Of a stretch of 64,000 nucleotides of DNA, positions 1 through 12,432 are shown piece after piece. A program made the translations under genes and the position numbers. Source of the DNA: Glossina fuscipes. Lineage: Eukaryota; Arthropoda; Insecta; Diptera; Glossinidae. Position 1 is the first letter of the stretch. Each line of letters begins with the position of its first letter. The stretch spans positions 45,938,440 to 46,002,439 of the forward strand of contig NW_023998415.1 in the NCBI RefSeq assembly GCF_014805625.2, given 5' to 3'. The notes below the pieces were generated by a model, which was not told the DNA's origin, made no database searches, and saw only the letters and a program-made list of their open reading frames with translations.

Positions 1-18
1 ATTATAAGTTAACTGTAT

Positions 19-73
<55 letters not shown>

Positions 74-1659
74 TATATAAAGAGATACACAACAAACAGA
101 CAAACATATGTTTAGCAGAGGAAAACAAAGTCAAACAATATTGCTACCGTTCGTTCGTTTTGCTTACATCGATTGAATGGTGAACAAATGCATGTTTGTT
201 AGCAATTATGTAAACAGATTATTGTGAATGAATGAGCGAAGAAAGAAAGAGTGAAAGTTTCCTTTTCATTTTTATTTCGTTTTTCTTTTTTCCTTCTTTT
301 GATTTTACGTAGGTGAGGAAACATAATACTATACATACACTATAATAAATATTTTGAAAGATTTTCTCTCTAAATATTCAATACACATAATTATAAAAAA
401 AAAAAAGAAAAAAAATAAAACAAACAAACTAAGAAATCAAAAAAAATATTTTAATAAAAAATAATTATAATTTATAATTTTTTTCTTACTTTATAAGAGA
501 TTATTGTTTCAAATTAAGTTTTTTTTTTTTTTCCTTTTGATTGTTTGTTTGTTTCGTTTTATTGTTGTTGCTTTTGTTATTTTACGTTTGCATTCTTTTT
601 CAGTCGCTGACATTTGAGTGCCACTTATTGATATTTAAGAACAGACGCATGCACGCCTGCTTTTTTCATGTTTGACATAAACAACAACTGCTTGTCGTTA
701 GTCTGCTGAGTCTCACCCATCACAAGAAGAATTGTTTCGATAAAAATTAATAGAAAATATAGAAAAAATATCACGAAATTCATATAAATAAAAATCAACA
801 AAAGTCAATTTTTTTAAAGTAAATTTTTTTAAATAAACTCTCAACAAAAGATGAGCACAGATTTGAAGGCTATAAAGCACATGCACTACTACTAACGCAT
901 CGATTGAATGGTATGCACTGGTCTACACTTTTTTTATTCTAAATTTGTCTACATTTCTCAATATCAATAAGGAATGTGAAAAACTAATTAAATTTTTCTA
1001 ATTATAATCAATCCAATCTAAAACAATTTGTTTCGCTATAGCTTGTGCAGCGTGCAAAATAGTCCGGAAACACATATATTAAAAAAAATCAATTCAAATC
1101 TATATATGTTTGTCGTTACGAAAACGGTTTACCTGTCTCCGTGCAAGCATGAGACGATAAACTTACTTCCATCCATTCACCGAACTATAATTTAATAGGT
1201 TTGAGAATTTTGTTGGCAATAATCGTATTTTTCCAATAACCAAAATTTCCCGTCTTACGCATGTAATATAAAAATGTTTTTTTTTTTGGTCCGAGGATCA
1301 GCTTACAGGATTTATGCTTTTTACGCCCAGCAAGTTCAGATGATATCGCCATCTATATATACCTTAGTTAATCGCATTGGATGTCTTGTATTTCGTCGGC
1401 AACTTGTTGCTTATTACGAGAATTTTTCCAAACGCTTTATAATATATTTTTTTCCGAAGGAGTAAATAAGCTTAACATCATTTCGATGATAGATTTTGAC
1501 GATGTCTGTTGCGAGAAAGCTCCTCAGCGATCAGAAATGGATCGAAAATGGAACGAATGGAATATAAGCTGGAAAGTTTAATTTGAATGCAAATTCAAAG
1601 CTTAATGTGATTCTAAATCTAAGAGGCATTGTACGGTACAATTGAACTGAAAAGCTTAA
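1..1659. other. AT-rich non-coding DNA with compound AC/AT microsatellite
   Basis: The first 78 bases are a compound (AC)n-(AT)n microsatellite. The rest is A/T-rich with long A and T runs around 395-540. The two short open frames at 1274-1581 overlap each other, begin in a T run and show no recognisable motif. I see no gene here. Confidence 0.7.
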
Positions 1660-1786
1660 AGTGAAGATTATGATTCTGAATCGATCGGTATAGTATAGAA
1701 GGTGGGTCTATCTTAAGTCCTTCTGCCTGTTACATATGACCCCACTAAGTCAATATACTCGATACAGCAAGTGGTGTAGCGTATAA
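1660..1786 (-). repeat. INE-1/DINE-1-like short interspersed repeat, fragment 1
   Basis: Read on the minus strand, this begins with a TATAC-type start followed by a short CACCACTTGC / GTATC inverted motif. It then runs through 'ATATGTAACAGGCAGAAGG', a 'CTTAAGATAGAC' block and an 'ACCGATCGATTCAGA' block. The same blocks occur in the same order in the copies at 38277 and 10613. That makes it a 5' fragment of a dispersed family. The link to INE-1/DINE-1 (Helitron-associated fly repeats) is from memory of their general layout and is inference. The repeat relationship within this window is seen directly. Confidence 0.75.
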
Positions 1787-4496
1787 TGATGTGAACCGTT
1801 ACCGTTTGAAAGCAAGTTTACAATTATCGTTTCCATCACACTATCTGATCTGATTTTCAGTGATGTTATTTTTTATGTGTGATCAACTGACTGCTATCGT
1901 CTATCGTCTATCGTCTAGTTTGTTATTGTTGTTGATGTTGTTTATTCTTATCTTATTTAGTTTTTTGAAGAATTGTGACATTGTCATGTATACATTGACT
2001 TTTAAAAATGAACTAATATTATACTAAGCATATATTGTGAAGAACTTGGAAAAAGGTGAAAAATGCGTTAAACAGTTCGTTGAAATACTTTATGAATTTA
2101 GTTTCATATAAATTTTCAAATTATTTTCATAAACTCACGTTCTTACGTATGCGTCTGTGTAAGTGTCTGTGAAAAATGACCAATTGACGTGTCAATCAAG
2201 GCTAGATTGAAGTAATGTGAGAAACGAGTGAAAGAATTAAAATTGCACTCTTCTTTTTAATGTTGTCATTAGAGAGGAGCGGCAATATTTACATTTGTCG
2301 CCTATATGTCAAATGAGGACAACGTTGTATAGTTAACGCATAAAATGCAGTCATTAGTTTTATGTACGTGCGTGAGCATAAAAGTCTGTGTCGTAACATA
2401 AATGACAGTTCTTCGAAGACTACTGCACGTGCAGTAAAAATTAGTAACGGCACATCTTCTAAGCAGCAACAACAATAGCGACAAATCTATTTCAATCTAC
2501 ATATAAACAACAACAAAAACTTTTTGGCTTTAGCTTTTTGTCAGACAACAGCAATAGTTGTAAACGTATGTTTCATTGCACTCATTAGTTATCTGCTTTA
2601 TTTTCAATGTACATATATATATATATACATATGTGTATAACACATAACGCATGCACGCGCGATATATAAATGACAAAAATTCTTTGAAAAACATATGCAT
2701 ACAAGCTTGCCTTGCTGGGCACGCTATGACTATGAGCAACTAACTAATGAACTAAACTAACTTATTGACTTAACGTACAGATGGATGAACGGATAGACAA
2801 ACAGACGGACAGACGGATGAACGGACGGACAAACAATGAAACCGACAAGCGATGTTGTCGATCATTCGCCAACAAAGTTGTCTGTTGTCGTCTGTAAGCA
2901 AACACATGTTGTCTATGATATTTTCGTAGCTACTGATGATCACGTTCGCCGCCGCCGTTGTTGTCGTTGTCATCATGCTGTTAAGTATTGTTGTTGTCGC
3001 ATAGCAATAGCGTAATACAATAGAGTTAAAGCGAACAGGAGAGCATAAGATTACTATCGCGGGCCGAAAAAATAATATATAAACACACACACACACACAC
3101 ACACATACATATATATACATATGAACAAATATATACATAGCCAAGTTCATTTGCCGATCGCTGTGTTTATTATTAATAGACTGTTCGTTGTCTATTTGAC
3201 GTTTTATCTGTTCGTTTGACTTAAAGTTTTTAACATGTTTAACAAATGTGTGATGTGGTGTATGTTTATATGTGTAACGAAGTTAGTTTTGCTTTTATTG
3301 CGTTTAACTATGTATGTGTGGCGGTGTTGGCAATGCCAAATTCCGACAGCTGCGACAGTTAGCAATTGTCGCTGTCGTTGTTTAACATAAACACAAACGC
3401 ATGCATACACACAACGGCACGCAACTAAAACGCAGACAATATGCACAATTGCAAACGCATCATTTATTATCATCAGCATTACTTCTGGGTCGTCGTTGTT
3501 GTTATTATACTTTTATTATTGTTGTTGACTTGATTTTTTATATATATATATATATAATCGCAATATATTTATATATATAAAACAAAAAAAAAAAAACTAG
3601 ACTTTATGGCGAATTTAAATTCGTATATGAATTGTTTGTATGAATGTATCTCTCTTACAATTGTTTGTTACATTTGCGATATGTTGAGAATGCGACACCT
3701 AAATTTAATACTTCACAACCAGCTGCATTCAATTATTCATGCAAAACTATCATCATCATCATCATCATCATCATCGTCATTGTCGTCATTGTCGTCGTCA
3801 TGATCATCAACAGCATCAGCATCAGCAATAGCAGCAGCCACAGCCACAGCCACAGCCACAGCCAGAGCCAGAGCCAGAGCTACAGCAGCCGCCACGACCC
3901 ATATCATTAAGATTTTCAAAGAAATAATTTTATTCACATTTACATACTGGTTCCTAGTTATATATGTTATGTCTATCGGTATTCATATCATAAATACATA
4001 CCTAAGCATCTATATATATATATATATATATATATATCTTAGACGCCATAACATAATAACAGCATTTGTTAATTTTATAAGATATTTTAATTGTTTTAAT
4101 TACTTTACTTTTAAATTTCACAGCACACGACGCTTATACATATATAACCTAAGTTGAATTGATTATTTTATATTGATAAAATTGTTATTCGGTTTTTTTT
4201 TTTTTTTTTGAATTAGCTGCTAACTACTACTAATCACTATCAAAAATTGATTAAATTATTTTTAACTCATTTTAAGAAAATAACCTAAAAAAATCACTAT
4301 CACGTTCACTTTAATGTTTCTTAGCAACGTTTCATGAACTTACCTTTCGTTCATTGAAAGACCATTCATCGCGACCATGCAACTGTAACGTACTTATACC
4401 ACACTACGTGTGAAAGGTGCAGGAATAATTAAAAACATTTGTTGTTGTTCAGCGCAAAAGTCAATTCTTTTCGAAAAAAAAAAACTACATTTTACA
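1787..4496. other. Non-coding DNA rich in simple repeats
   Basis: This stretch holds a 7-bp repeat (CTATCGT, three copies near 1893-1916), a (GACG/GACA)-rich tract at 2780-2835, an AC run at 3083-3106, AT runs near 3538-3560 and 4010-4037, and the complex repeat described at 3748. Open frames here, including one of 126 codons at 2770-3150 on the minus strand, translate repeats. No gene is seen. Confidence 0.6.
3748..3896. repeat. Compound trinucleotide and hexanucleotide repeat
   Basis: An (ATC)n run grades into GTC-rich units, then AGCATC units, then (AGCCAC)n and (AGCCAG)n hexamers. Both strands stay open across it: the plus strand reads Ser/His/Gln repeats and the minus strand reads Ala/Leu/Val and Asp repeats. 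That is a property of the repeat and not evidence of a gene. Confidence 0.9.
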
Positions 4497-5080
4497 ATGT
4501 CACTTCGACGAAGGCAACAATACTTTGCAGGTTTGTAAGAAAATTCGCGATGTTTATGACGAGGAGCAGGTTTTCAAAATCTTTTGATTGTTTTCACTTT
4601 TAAAAGTCTTACGCTACGGACGCCTAGATCAAATGAAGTTCTTTAACAAATGAAGGAAGATCGGCCCAGTCAATCTGACGACATCGCTACGTATTATAGC
4701 ATCCAGTAAGCGAAAGCTTTACACTACTTTCTTGACAATTGCAAGTGAAAAGTATGTCGAAATTTGCAAAGCGAATAACTTACGGATGAAAAATTTAATC
4801 GAGTGAACTTGCATCTGTGAACCAAGAGTTTTAGCGAAACGAAATCGCGTCATTATTGAAGAAAATATCGCAGTCTAGAATGAATAAACCAATACGTGGC
4901 CGGTGACGTCACATAAAGCATCGATTTGTGTTTGGTGCGAATTGAAGCGAAACCTGCTTGATGGGCAGAACCAGTTTGATGCTTGATTCCGGTTCTTAGT
5001 TTCAGCAATTAATACGAATAGCGCCGCCCAAACTTGATCAATAGGAAAAGCGTCAGATCAGGTACATTTAATGATTCGAT
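4497..5080 (+). pseudogene. Irritans-type mariner transposase relic
   Basis: No single frame stays open, but the translated frames match a mariner transposase in the right order. 'KKIRDVYDEEQVF' near 4540 corresponds to the first helix-turn-helix, and a frame-shifted trace of the 'QNWFSRFKSG' block follows. Near 4650 'EDRPSQSDDIA' matches the family's EDRHVSSYDIA-like second helix-turn-helix. 'LTDEKFNRVNLHL' near 4785 matches LTE.NLMNRV.IC. 'VAGDVT' near 4897 sits where VTGDEKW carries the first catalytic Asp, 'ICVWCELK' near 4925 matches LLCVWWDWKG, and 'RPNLINRKSV' near 5030 matches RPALINRKGV. Numerous stops and frameshifts show it is dead. The 3' third, with the last catalytic Asp, is not visible. 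Upstream of 4497 no inverted terminal repeat was found. Confidence 0.8.
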
Positions 5081-5924
5081 AAAAATTGCTAAGGTCTACA
5101 CTAGAAAATATTGATGCGGTAACAGTATAGCCTTACGTTTTAGTTTTACACGCAAACTACACTGACGGCATAACGGCTTTACTAGCAAAATGGGCAACAT
5201 TTTGTCGATTAAAATGATATATACTTGATGTGAAGGATCTCACTTAAAATTTTAGTAGAAATGGATTTGAAATATGGTGAAGGAAGGCCATGAAAATCTG
5301 CCTTAACACAATAGCATTCATACGACCGGCAATATACAATTACAGGATAACGGTATGGATTATGATATATTGCCAGAGTGAAGGCAAGTGAGGATATAGA
5401 ATAAGTTGCGGCTCCAATATAAATTCCATGCAGGGAAATTTTTGCAAATTCGGTGTAAAGTCCGTGACAATGTTGGCTGATCAAATGCGAACAATTTAAG
5501 ATAGTTAGGGGAGTGGACGTCTAGTTTGCCTATCGATCGATCGGTGATAAAATAAATTTTTCGGAACCAAGTACAACACAAGAGAAAAAGCTGCTCCCCC
5601 AATTTGCATTTAGTCGTTTAAGACAAAGATTTGTTAAACAACAATTAGCCGTTGTTAAGGAGAAGAAGACAAGAAATTTGTATTATGTGAAAGTTTGTGA
5701 AATAATAAATAAAAGTTGAGCCAAAAAAAAAAATAGAACTTTCATATAAAATTGAAAGCGAAATAAGTCGTAAAGCAGCTCCGTGATAATACTTTTGGAC
5801 TTTCTAATATGATACGATGTTAAGCAGCCCCAGTCCGGTATCGGCTAAGGAGTAAACGTTTAAATATCAAAAGTGTCCTTAAGACACTAAACAAGAAAAT
5901 ACAAAAACAACAAATAAGAAAATT
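5081..5924. other. Non-coding DNA downstream of the mariner relic
   Basis: This may include the eroded 3' end of the mariner relic, but I could not align it. Two overlapping minus-strand frames at 5209-5602 (91 and 80 codons) have no recognisable domain. A short A run lies near 5722. Confidence 0.5.
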
Positions 5925-6357
5925 AAATTCGGTCAAAACCGAATCTTTTACACCCATCACCTAAAAAGGACAAAGGAAGTAAAAAAAGCATAATTTCCAT
6001 GCTCTATAATATGAAGTGGACGCAGCTGATTTTTTCTATATTCAAAATAAAAATTTTTGAACTATAGGCATTTGGGCGTTGTAGGCGGGTCTTTTGAAAA
6101 ATATAGATAATTTTCAAATTCTTTTGCAAATTCGTAGACGATATCTTCATATTCGCTAACGGGAGAATGCTTATCACAAACACTACAAACTTACGCAAAC
6201 AGACTGATGCACAGACGAATAGACGGACATGTTTAGGTGCATTCAAGATTTGAAACTGGCCTGGCCAAGAATTTGTAAATTTTATGGGGCTTGTGAAGTT
6301 TGTTTCTGGCTGTTATAAAGGCGTTGAAGAAACAATTAAATTTTGATACGCTATAAA
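5925..6357 (+). repeat. INE-1/DINE-1-like repeat, first unit (tail strand)
   Basis: It starts with a short palindrome (ATTCGGT / ACCGAAT at 5929-5946) followed by 'CTTTTACACCC'. It then carries 'TTCGTAGACGAT', 'TCGCTAACGGGAGAATGCTT', an AGACGGACATG core and 'GGCCAAGAATTTGTAAATTTTATGGGG' type sequence (in parts). These blocks reappear in the same order in the adjacent unit at 6420. The orientation is opposite to the copy at 38277, which starts with TTTTATACCC. The INE-1-like label is inference. Confidence 0.7.
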
Positions 6358-6419
6358 ACACGGTAGACGTAGTCAATTTTTCATAGCAATCTAAGTGCAA
6401 GACCTTCAAATGTCTCTGC

Positions 6420-6640
6420 ACAAATTTAAAGTCGATAGCTTCATTTTTGCGGGCAAGACAATGTTTACAATAGACATTTCGCAGAGAGGATAGATGGACA
6501 GATGGACATGCTTAAATCGATTTAGAATTTGATGCTGATCAAGAATCTATATATGCTTTGTGGAATTTCCGATACTTCCTTCTGGGCGTTGCAAACGTTT
6601 TGACAACATGAATGATTCCCCATGATGGGTATAAAAAGAA
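6420..6640 (+). repeat. INE-1/DINE-1-like repeat, second head-to-tail unit
   Basis: This is a 5'-shortened second copy of the preceding repeat in the same orientation. It has a GATGGACAGATGGACATGCTTAAATCG-like core (split here: 'GGACATGCTTAAATCG'), then 'ATCAAGAATCTATATATGC' and 'TTCTGGGCGTTGCAAACG'. It ends with 'GATGGGTATAAAA' near 6623, the mirror of the TTTTATACCC start of the copy at 38277. Confidence 0.75.
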
Positions 6641-7197
6641 AGAAAAAGTCAATACAAGTTGATTGATATTAAGAGAGTATAAGCAGCAAGTGTCAATCGA
6701 TCTATAGAAGTGCCGGCAAAAAGAAGGCGACAGCAACGTTACGTTGAAAGTTAGTCAAGCGAATGCCTGTAAATCTGAACCAAAAACAAAAAAAAAACCT
6801 AAAAAAATTAGTCTAAATACGTCGAGCGGCATCGCCAAACAGAACGTTGTCACAACAACCCATTTGCTTATATGAAAAATTTCTTTCTTCAAGGACTAAT
6901 AAGAAATTTGTTTAAAACCGCCATGAAAAAAAAGGCTAAGCAGTGCTCATTCGGTATGAAAACGGAAATTAATCTCACAAAATGCGACATATGGAAATTA
7001 TGCAAATATGAAGTGGTATGAGGTAGAGAGAAAGAAAGAGAGACCAGAGGAGCACTATACACATATGAATACATTTGATGTATAAATGTTTCTTTGTTTT
7101 TGGCTTCATTTTCGAAATCCGTAAAAGTGCATTTTGCGGCATGTGTCATTTAATTTGTCTAAAAGCCTAGGCTGAAAGAGATAACATAAAAGGTATA

Positions 7198-7230
<33 letters not shown>

Positions 7231-8313
7231 GAGCACCCCACTCATCTATTGTACGCACAGACAATTTTTCTGTTATTAGCGCACATATAAAGAGGGTAAG
7301 AAACATCCCTTCTCGTATATGACGCTGATGATGGTTTATGGGCAACTAGAATATCGTTAAGGTAAAATCAAGGGTATTAAAAGTGTTTTACAAGGAAAGA
7401 CAACATAACCTAACTCCTCCTAATGCTGGACTTAGCAGTTCATTTCAAGAGCTTTATGTCAGTCAATAAGTCAATGCGCTGTAACACGGCCCACGATAAA
7501 CAAAAAGAACGAAAAAAGTGATTGCTTTCAAATGGAGCCTAATTTCTTAAGCCTATCTATCAACTATAAAATTTTTATTTGCTTAATAAGCATAAGGCTG
7601 TGATAGAGATGGGAATGTGAAATTTGTTTTATTTTTATCTGCAAATATTAATGCGTTATGGGATAGGGGATATGTGAACTTGAGGACATTCATTGGTAAA
7701 AGTCCAATATATTTTCTATGAGTGTAGATATGACCACCGTAGGTCCAAAAAGTTACTTTTCACACAACCAATAAGATATTCCGGAATTTTATATTTGTGG
7801 CTTATTCTCCTTTTACTTCGTTTTTTTTTATTTTTTTTATTATTTTTTTATGCCACAATCGACCTTAGACCTATATGATTACGTATTGCGTTTCTTCTGA
7901 TCTGTATTTAGCATTGTTTTGAAGAAGATGAACTGAAAAATGCACAAAGGGAACAGATGTTTGGAACGATAGATAACTAACCTGACAGATGTTGGTGTTG
8001 CTTAGATATGCTTAAGTACGGCGGATGGGCAGATTCGCTGACACATTTTTAGGTGTTACACATTAAATAAATATGTTAATTAACCCTCTTGCAGTCGCCC
8101 GGTAGTTATGTAATATAAGTAAATAGAGTGAAGAAACCAATGCGGGAAAAAGAAAATGTAAACTGAGCCTAAAGATAGTGTTTACGTTATTATTACGTAA
8201 TGAAATGACCGTATGTCAGTTTTTTCTCTCGAACATTCTATAATTGTCCCAGCCATTTGTTCTATTACTTCACTCATGTGAGTGCAACATAGTGTTTGCT
8301 AAACTCGAATTCA

Positions 8314-8344
<31 letters not shown>

Positions 8345-10612
8345 AAGCTTGAGTGTAATAAACGATGTTAACATTTTTTTTTATTCCTATTTTGTTATTA
8401 TAATAATTGCGATGCTTATCAAACTGCTTGCTTGATTAGGTCTTAATTAACATTTTTTGTTGTTTTTTGTTCTTTTGCTGAAATCTTTCTATGTTAAGCT
8501 TTCGTAAGCAATAGTTCTATCTTCTATTCTCGAGTGTTGTGATCAGCGGAGGAAAATGGTGTTTTATCACTTAATGTTTTTGCTAGTTTTCCATGCCATG
8601 TGTACGTACGTTTTAAGACAAATGCTTTTGCTTTTCGTTTACCTGGAAACATAAGCCTCTTATTGGTATAATAGTGACAACAACAACAACAACAACAATA
8701 AAAACTACTATTATAACTACTGCGGCTACTACTAGTAGAGTGCCATGACTACTTATTAGCCTTTTCGCCGTAACATTACATTAGAACAGGCAGTTGCCTC
8801 TAACCAGCCAGTGAAGCAATTAGGCATTAAAATTTCTTATGTTACATATACAAGTGATTTTACTTACGTTTTTCCATTGCAAACTACTATTTTTTTTTTT
8901 ATTTTTTAATAACATTTATAACATTTATTAGCGTACAAATAGTTGAAAAGTTTTTAAATATAATTTTTCATTTTCTACATTAATGTTAATCGCATACTTT
9001 TATTAATTTTCTCATTTAATAAGAATTTCATGATAGAAATTCTTAACGAAAATAACCGAAATTTGTCACATTTGCTAGCTGCCAATTTAATGTACAGTGA
9101 TTGTTGTCTTCTGGCCTATGTTTTTAGTATAGACCGGTGTGAGTTCTAAACAACCACAACACCTGCTATTAGCCATTCAAGAAAAATGATTTCGTTCTGT
9201 TTTTTTTCTTTTTTATTTTTTTTTCTCATTTTGTGCGCTTTTGTCTTTGAAAAGCCATTAAACAGCTTTGTCTGTGCATATGTACGACCTCATATAGGAT
9301 AGAAAAATAAAAGAGCATTTGAATCATTTCACGAGAAATGAACGCAGACACATTAACACACACTCATGCATTTAAGCAGACATTAATTTACAGTCATACA
9401 TACACATACATATACGAATTCCTTAAGATTGTCAATGAGCAATGAGGCAACAAAGTGGTGCAGCCAACTGTATGGATCGGTGGTTTAATTATTTTTCAAA
9501 AATCTATCCGCCCGCTAACGTAATAGAAACTAAAATCAGAAAATTATATTCGCTGTAAAAACGAATATCTCACATTAATTATAATATATTTCTTTACTTC
9601 TACTTGCGTAAACATATTGCTACATATGAATATCATATCATGTTGTTTACATTTAATGCGAGTTGTAGCTATGTATGGTATGTATGTTACTTCCAAACGT
9701 ATTAACATGTCTTCAATCATTTATACTTAGTATTTTGTTTTACTACAATATTTTATATTTGGTAAAGCGCACAAGACTAAAATGACATGCATCACTTGCG
9801 CGATTTTATAAACAAAATTATTTATGAGAACGAAATTATATTCCTAAAGTCACGTTTTCTTAGAACGTTTAAATATTTAGTGAGTACGCAATTTATGTCC
9901 GAAAATATGCTTTACATTTAATTTCTTGTCTGTCAATTTGCAATTGATTTCAATGGAATGATTTTGATTTTGAATTACGGAATTGAAAATTCAAAACATA
10001 TTTTTTCGAATTCCGACCGAAGTTGTTATATAATAGATTGCATTATATGAATATATATATATATATATAACGCTTTTGTCTAATAAATACATGTTAGGCT
10101 GCAAATAACAGATGACATTGTGTTCCTAAACGGAAAAGTTTTTGAAATCATAAAAAAATTAAAACTTTTGCAAAATAGTAAACTGCCAAGATATTGCCTT
10201 TTTAGCATTTTCAGGTCGCTTCTGCTTGGTTTTGGTTTTTCAAAGTTTGAGTACAGTAAAAACAGTAGAGTAAAAGCAGTCAAAAAAGTGTGTATTGTGT
10301 TGTATCGAAATGTTACTTATGTTATGGTATCGAAACGATGCTATAATACTCCCAAATTTATAGTGGCAAACAGTTAAATAGCACACCATGAGGTAAAACG
10401 CAAAAAACTTATTAGGAGATTTAAAAAGAAGAAGAAGAATTTAAACATTTAAATTGAAAATTTTATTTTCAAATGAAATAAAACAAATAATAACATCATA
10501 GCGGGCCACATCTCACTATTAACTACTCTTCATCACTTTGCTTAGAGTTCAGTTATTTATATAATAGCTTTTCGAAAAAGTGTTCATTTTGTTCATATCA
10601 TTTTCAATGGCG
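6641..10612. other. Non-coding DNA with microsatellites
   Basis: This contains the (CGT)11 run at 7198-7230, a T-rich tract near 7820-7850, an (AAC)n run at 8679-8699, poly-T tracts at 8317-8336 and 9201-9225, and an AT run near 10050-10068. The small open frames in this interval have no recognisable domains. No gene is seen. Confidence 0.55.
7198..7230. repeat. (CGT)11 microsatellite
   Basis: Eleven uninterrupted CGT units. Read on the minus strand they give the poly-Asp stretch of a short open frame, which is a repeat artefact. Confidence 0.97.
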
Positions 10613-10835
10613 TTAGTCCTTGGGCCAAAACAATGTAACAAATTTCATGAAAATATCACAAAAACTGCAGGCTGTAGGTTGAACACACGAAAACAAGACG
10701 AACCGATAAGAAGAATCACTTTCTGAATCGATCGGTGTAGTAAAAGATGGCTCCATAATTGATTCTTCAGGGTGTTGCGTACATCTGCACAAATTTAATA
10801 TACTCTTGCACCGCAAATGGTGCAGCGTATAAAAA
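10613..10835 (-). repeat. INE-1/DINE-1-like repeat, fragment 2
   Basis: The minus strand starts near 10835 with 'TTTTTATACGCTGCACC', then 'TTGCGGTGCA', 'AGTATATTAAATTTGTGC', an 'ACCGATCGATTCAGA' block and 'ATTTTCATGAAATTTGTTAC'. This follows the copy at 38277 block by block over about 220 bp. A 79-codon minus-strand frame at 10613-10852 lies entirely inside the repeat and is not a gene. Confidence 0.8.
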
Positions 10836-12112
10836 TTTAGACTGTAAAACACTCACGTAATTTTTTTTAATTAATTAATCAATATTATTCTTCTTCTTGT
10901 AAAAAAAAAAAAAAATAATGAAAATGAAAATTTTGTGCGAAGATCTTGAGATCGCTTCACAGCGAAGAAGAGTTTTCGAAGCTATGGCTCACGCCGACTA
11001 TACTTATTTATTGCGAAGTTTTTATTTTTGTCTATTAATATACTTAACTTTAACTTACTCGAACAAGGAAGGAATGGTATGTTATTTACACGTGTCCAAG
11101 GAATTTTTCCCATTTTTTGCCAACGAAGTGATAAGAAACAGGCAGTCAAGTGAACTTAGTCATATTGCCACAACCACGATAAAAAAAGTCGTAATGAAAT
11201 TAGTTTTTATTTTTAATTTTTTGTTTTCTTTTTAATGAATTTTTATATAAAAAAAGTATTTTGCACTTACTTAAGTGTAAATTAGTTAATTATGTTGTTA
11301 TTAAACGCAAAGACTTTTCAAGCATTTCAAAATAATTTTCAAATTAAAGCCAGTCAAGTATTACACTCAGCTGCCTTTTATTTTAATATTTAAAAAATAT
11401 GCCGAATGCACATGTAATCCGGTTTTTTATGAAATCATATATAATTGCTTGCTTAATCAAATAAAAGTTAGCTTTCATGAAGCACATGAAAAACATATGA
11501 GATTGGGCCAAGCAGGGGGCGAAGGGAAGGGAGAGGAGTTTAAATTTATTTTGGATCGAAAGCATTATAATTATCGTTTAAGAAAAGTATAATAATTAAA
11601 AAACTTAACTTCCAGAACCGAAACTGCATCATAAGCGGCGAGCAAATACAAAAAAGCAATTTTCTCGTTGGACTTGATATGAAACCAAAAAAATTCTATA
11701 AATCTTTTTCAATAAATGAATAAATAAAATTCAAAGGAAAAAAGCTTAACTCGTTTTAAGGAAATTAGCAAAACTCTTTCGATTAGTTTTATACATTTTT
11801 TGTGAAAAAAGTATCGACTTTAATTAATATGGGTGTTGGGGAAAGAGATTTGTTTCCAAATCGATAGATTTGCCAATTAGTATACTGTCAAGTGTCCAGC
11901 CCCATTTTTCGAGCTAATGTTAACTTTTATAACAAATATGTCGATTATTTACGTTCAAGTCCGCTCTCTAAGCAGTAGATGGGGAGATGATAGCAGAGAA
12001 AAAAAGGAGAAAAGAAGAAGAGAGAGAAAGAGTTTCTGCATGCGCTGTTAAGTAGTCATCAAAATTTTTTCCGCAGTTGGTGTCTGACAATCGTTTAAAT
12101 GAACCGATGTGA
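10836..12112. other. Non-coding DNA with one unremarkable open frame
   Basis: A 105-codon plus-strand frame at 10918-11235 follows an A-run. It begins MKMKILCEDLEIASQRRRV, then has a hydrophobic stretch and a basic tail. I do not recognise it, and its second half becomes low-complexity. The rest is AT-rich DNA; 11997-12032 is a GA-rich tract. Confidence 0.45.
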
Positions 12113-12432
12113 GTGGAAAATATTGAGTATCACGCTATCATTCATTTTTTTCATGTTTCTCTTGGAAAGGCAATAAGTCCGCATGAAATTAAAGATGAAT
12201 TAGACGCTGTGTACGAGGACTTTCCAGTAATATATCTTATGGTGTCTTTGGAGAAGCTAAATCGTGACGTTGTCGTATCAACTTGGATGACAGTGAACGT
12301 TCGAGAGGGCCAAAAACTATAACTACTAACGAGAATATCGCCCATGTTCACCAAGCACTGCTGGACGATCGTCGAATTAAAGTTAAAGAGACACCAGTGA
12401 CTGCGAAAATATTCAAAAAACTCTCCCATATT
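12113..12432 (+). pseudogene. Mariner-family transposase relic, N-terminal part
   Basis: The frame from 12113 reads ENIEYHAIIHFF, then 'SPHEIKDELDAVYEDFP'. This matches the first helix-turn-helix of the mariner subgroup with KIEYRAVIKFF...P.EI..EL..VYGDS..SY.TVKRW. After a frameshift, 'ENIAHVHQALLDDRRIKVKET' (split: ENIAHVHQALL / DDRRIKVKET) corresponds to the second helix-turn-helix region of the same group. The frame breaks between the two halves, and the catalytic domain is missing downstream. A minus-strand 92-codon frame over the same bases is a shadow. The lineage differs from the irritans-type copies at 4497 and 29770. Confidence 0.75.

Noticed and set aside
2770..3150. 126-codon minus-strand open frame
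   Set aside because: It is mostly translated simple repeats: AC dinucleotides as Val-Cys, GACG/GACA as Ser-Val-Arg-Pro, and GTT units as poly-Thr/Ala.
10613..10852. 79-codon minus-strand open frame
   Set aside because: It lies inside an INE-1-like repeat shared with other positions in the window.
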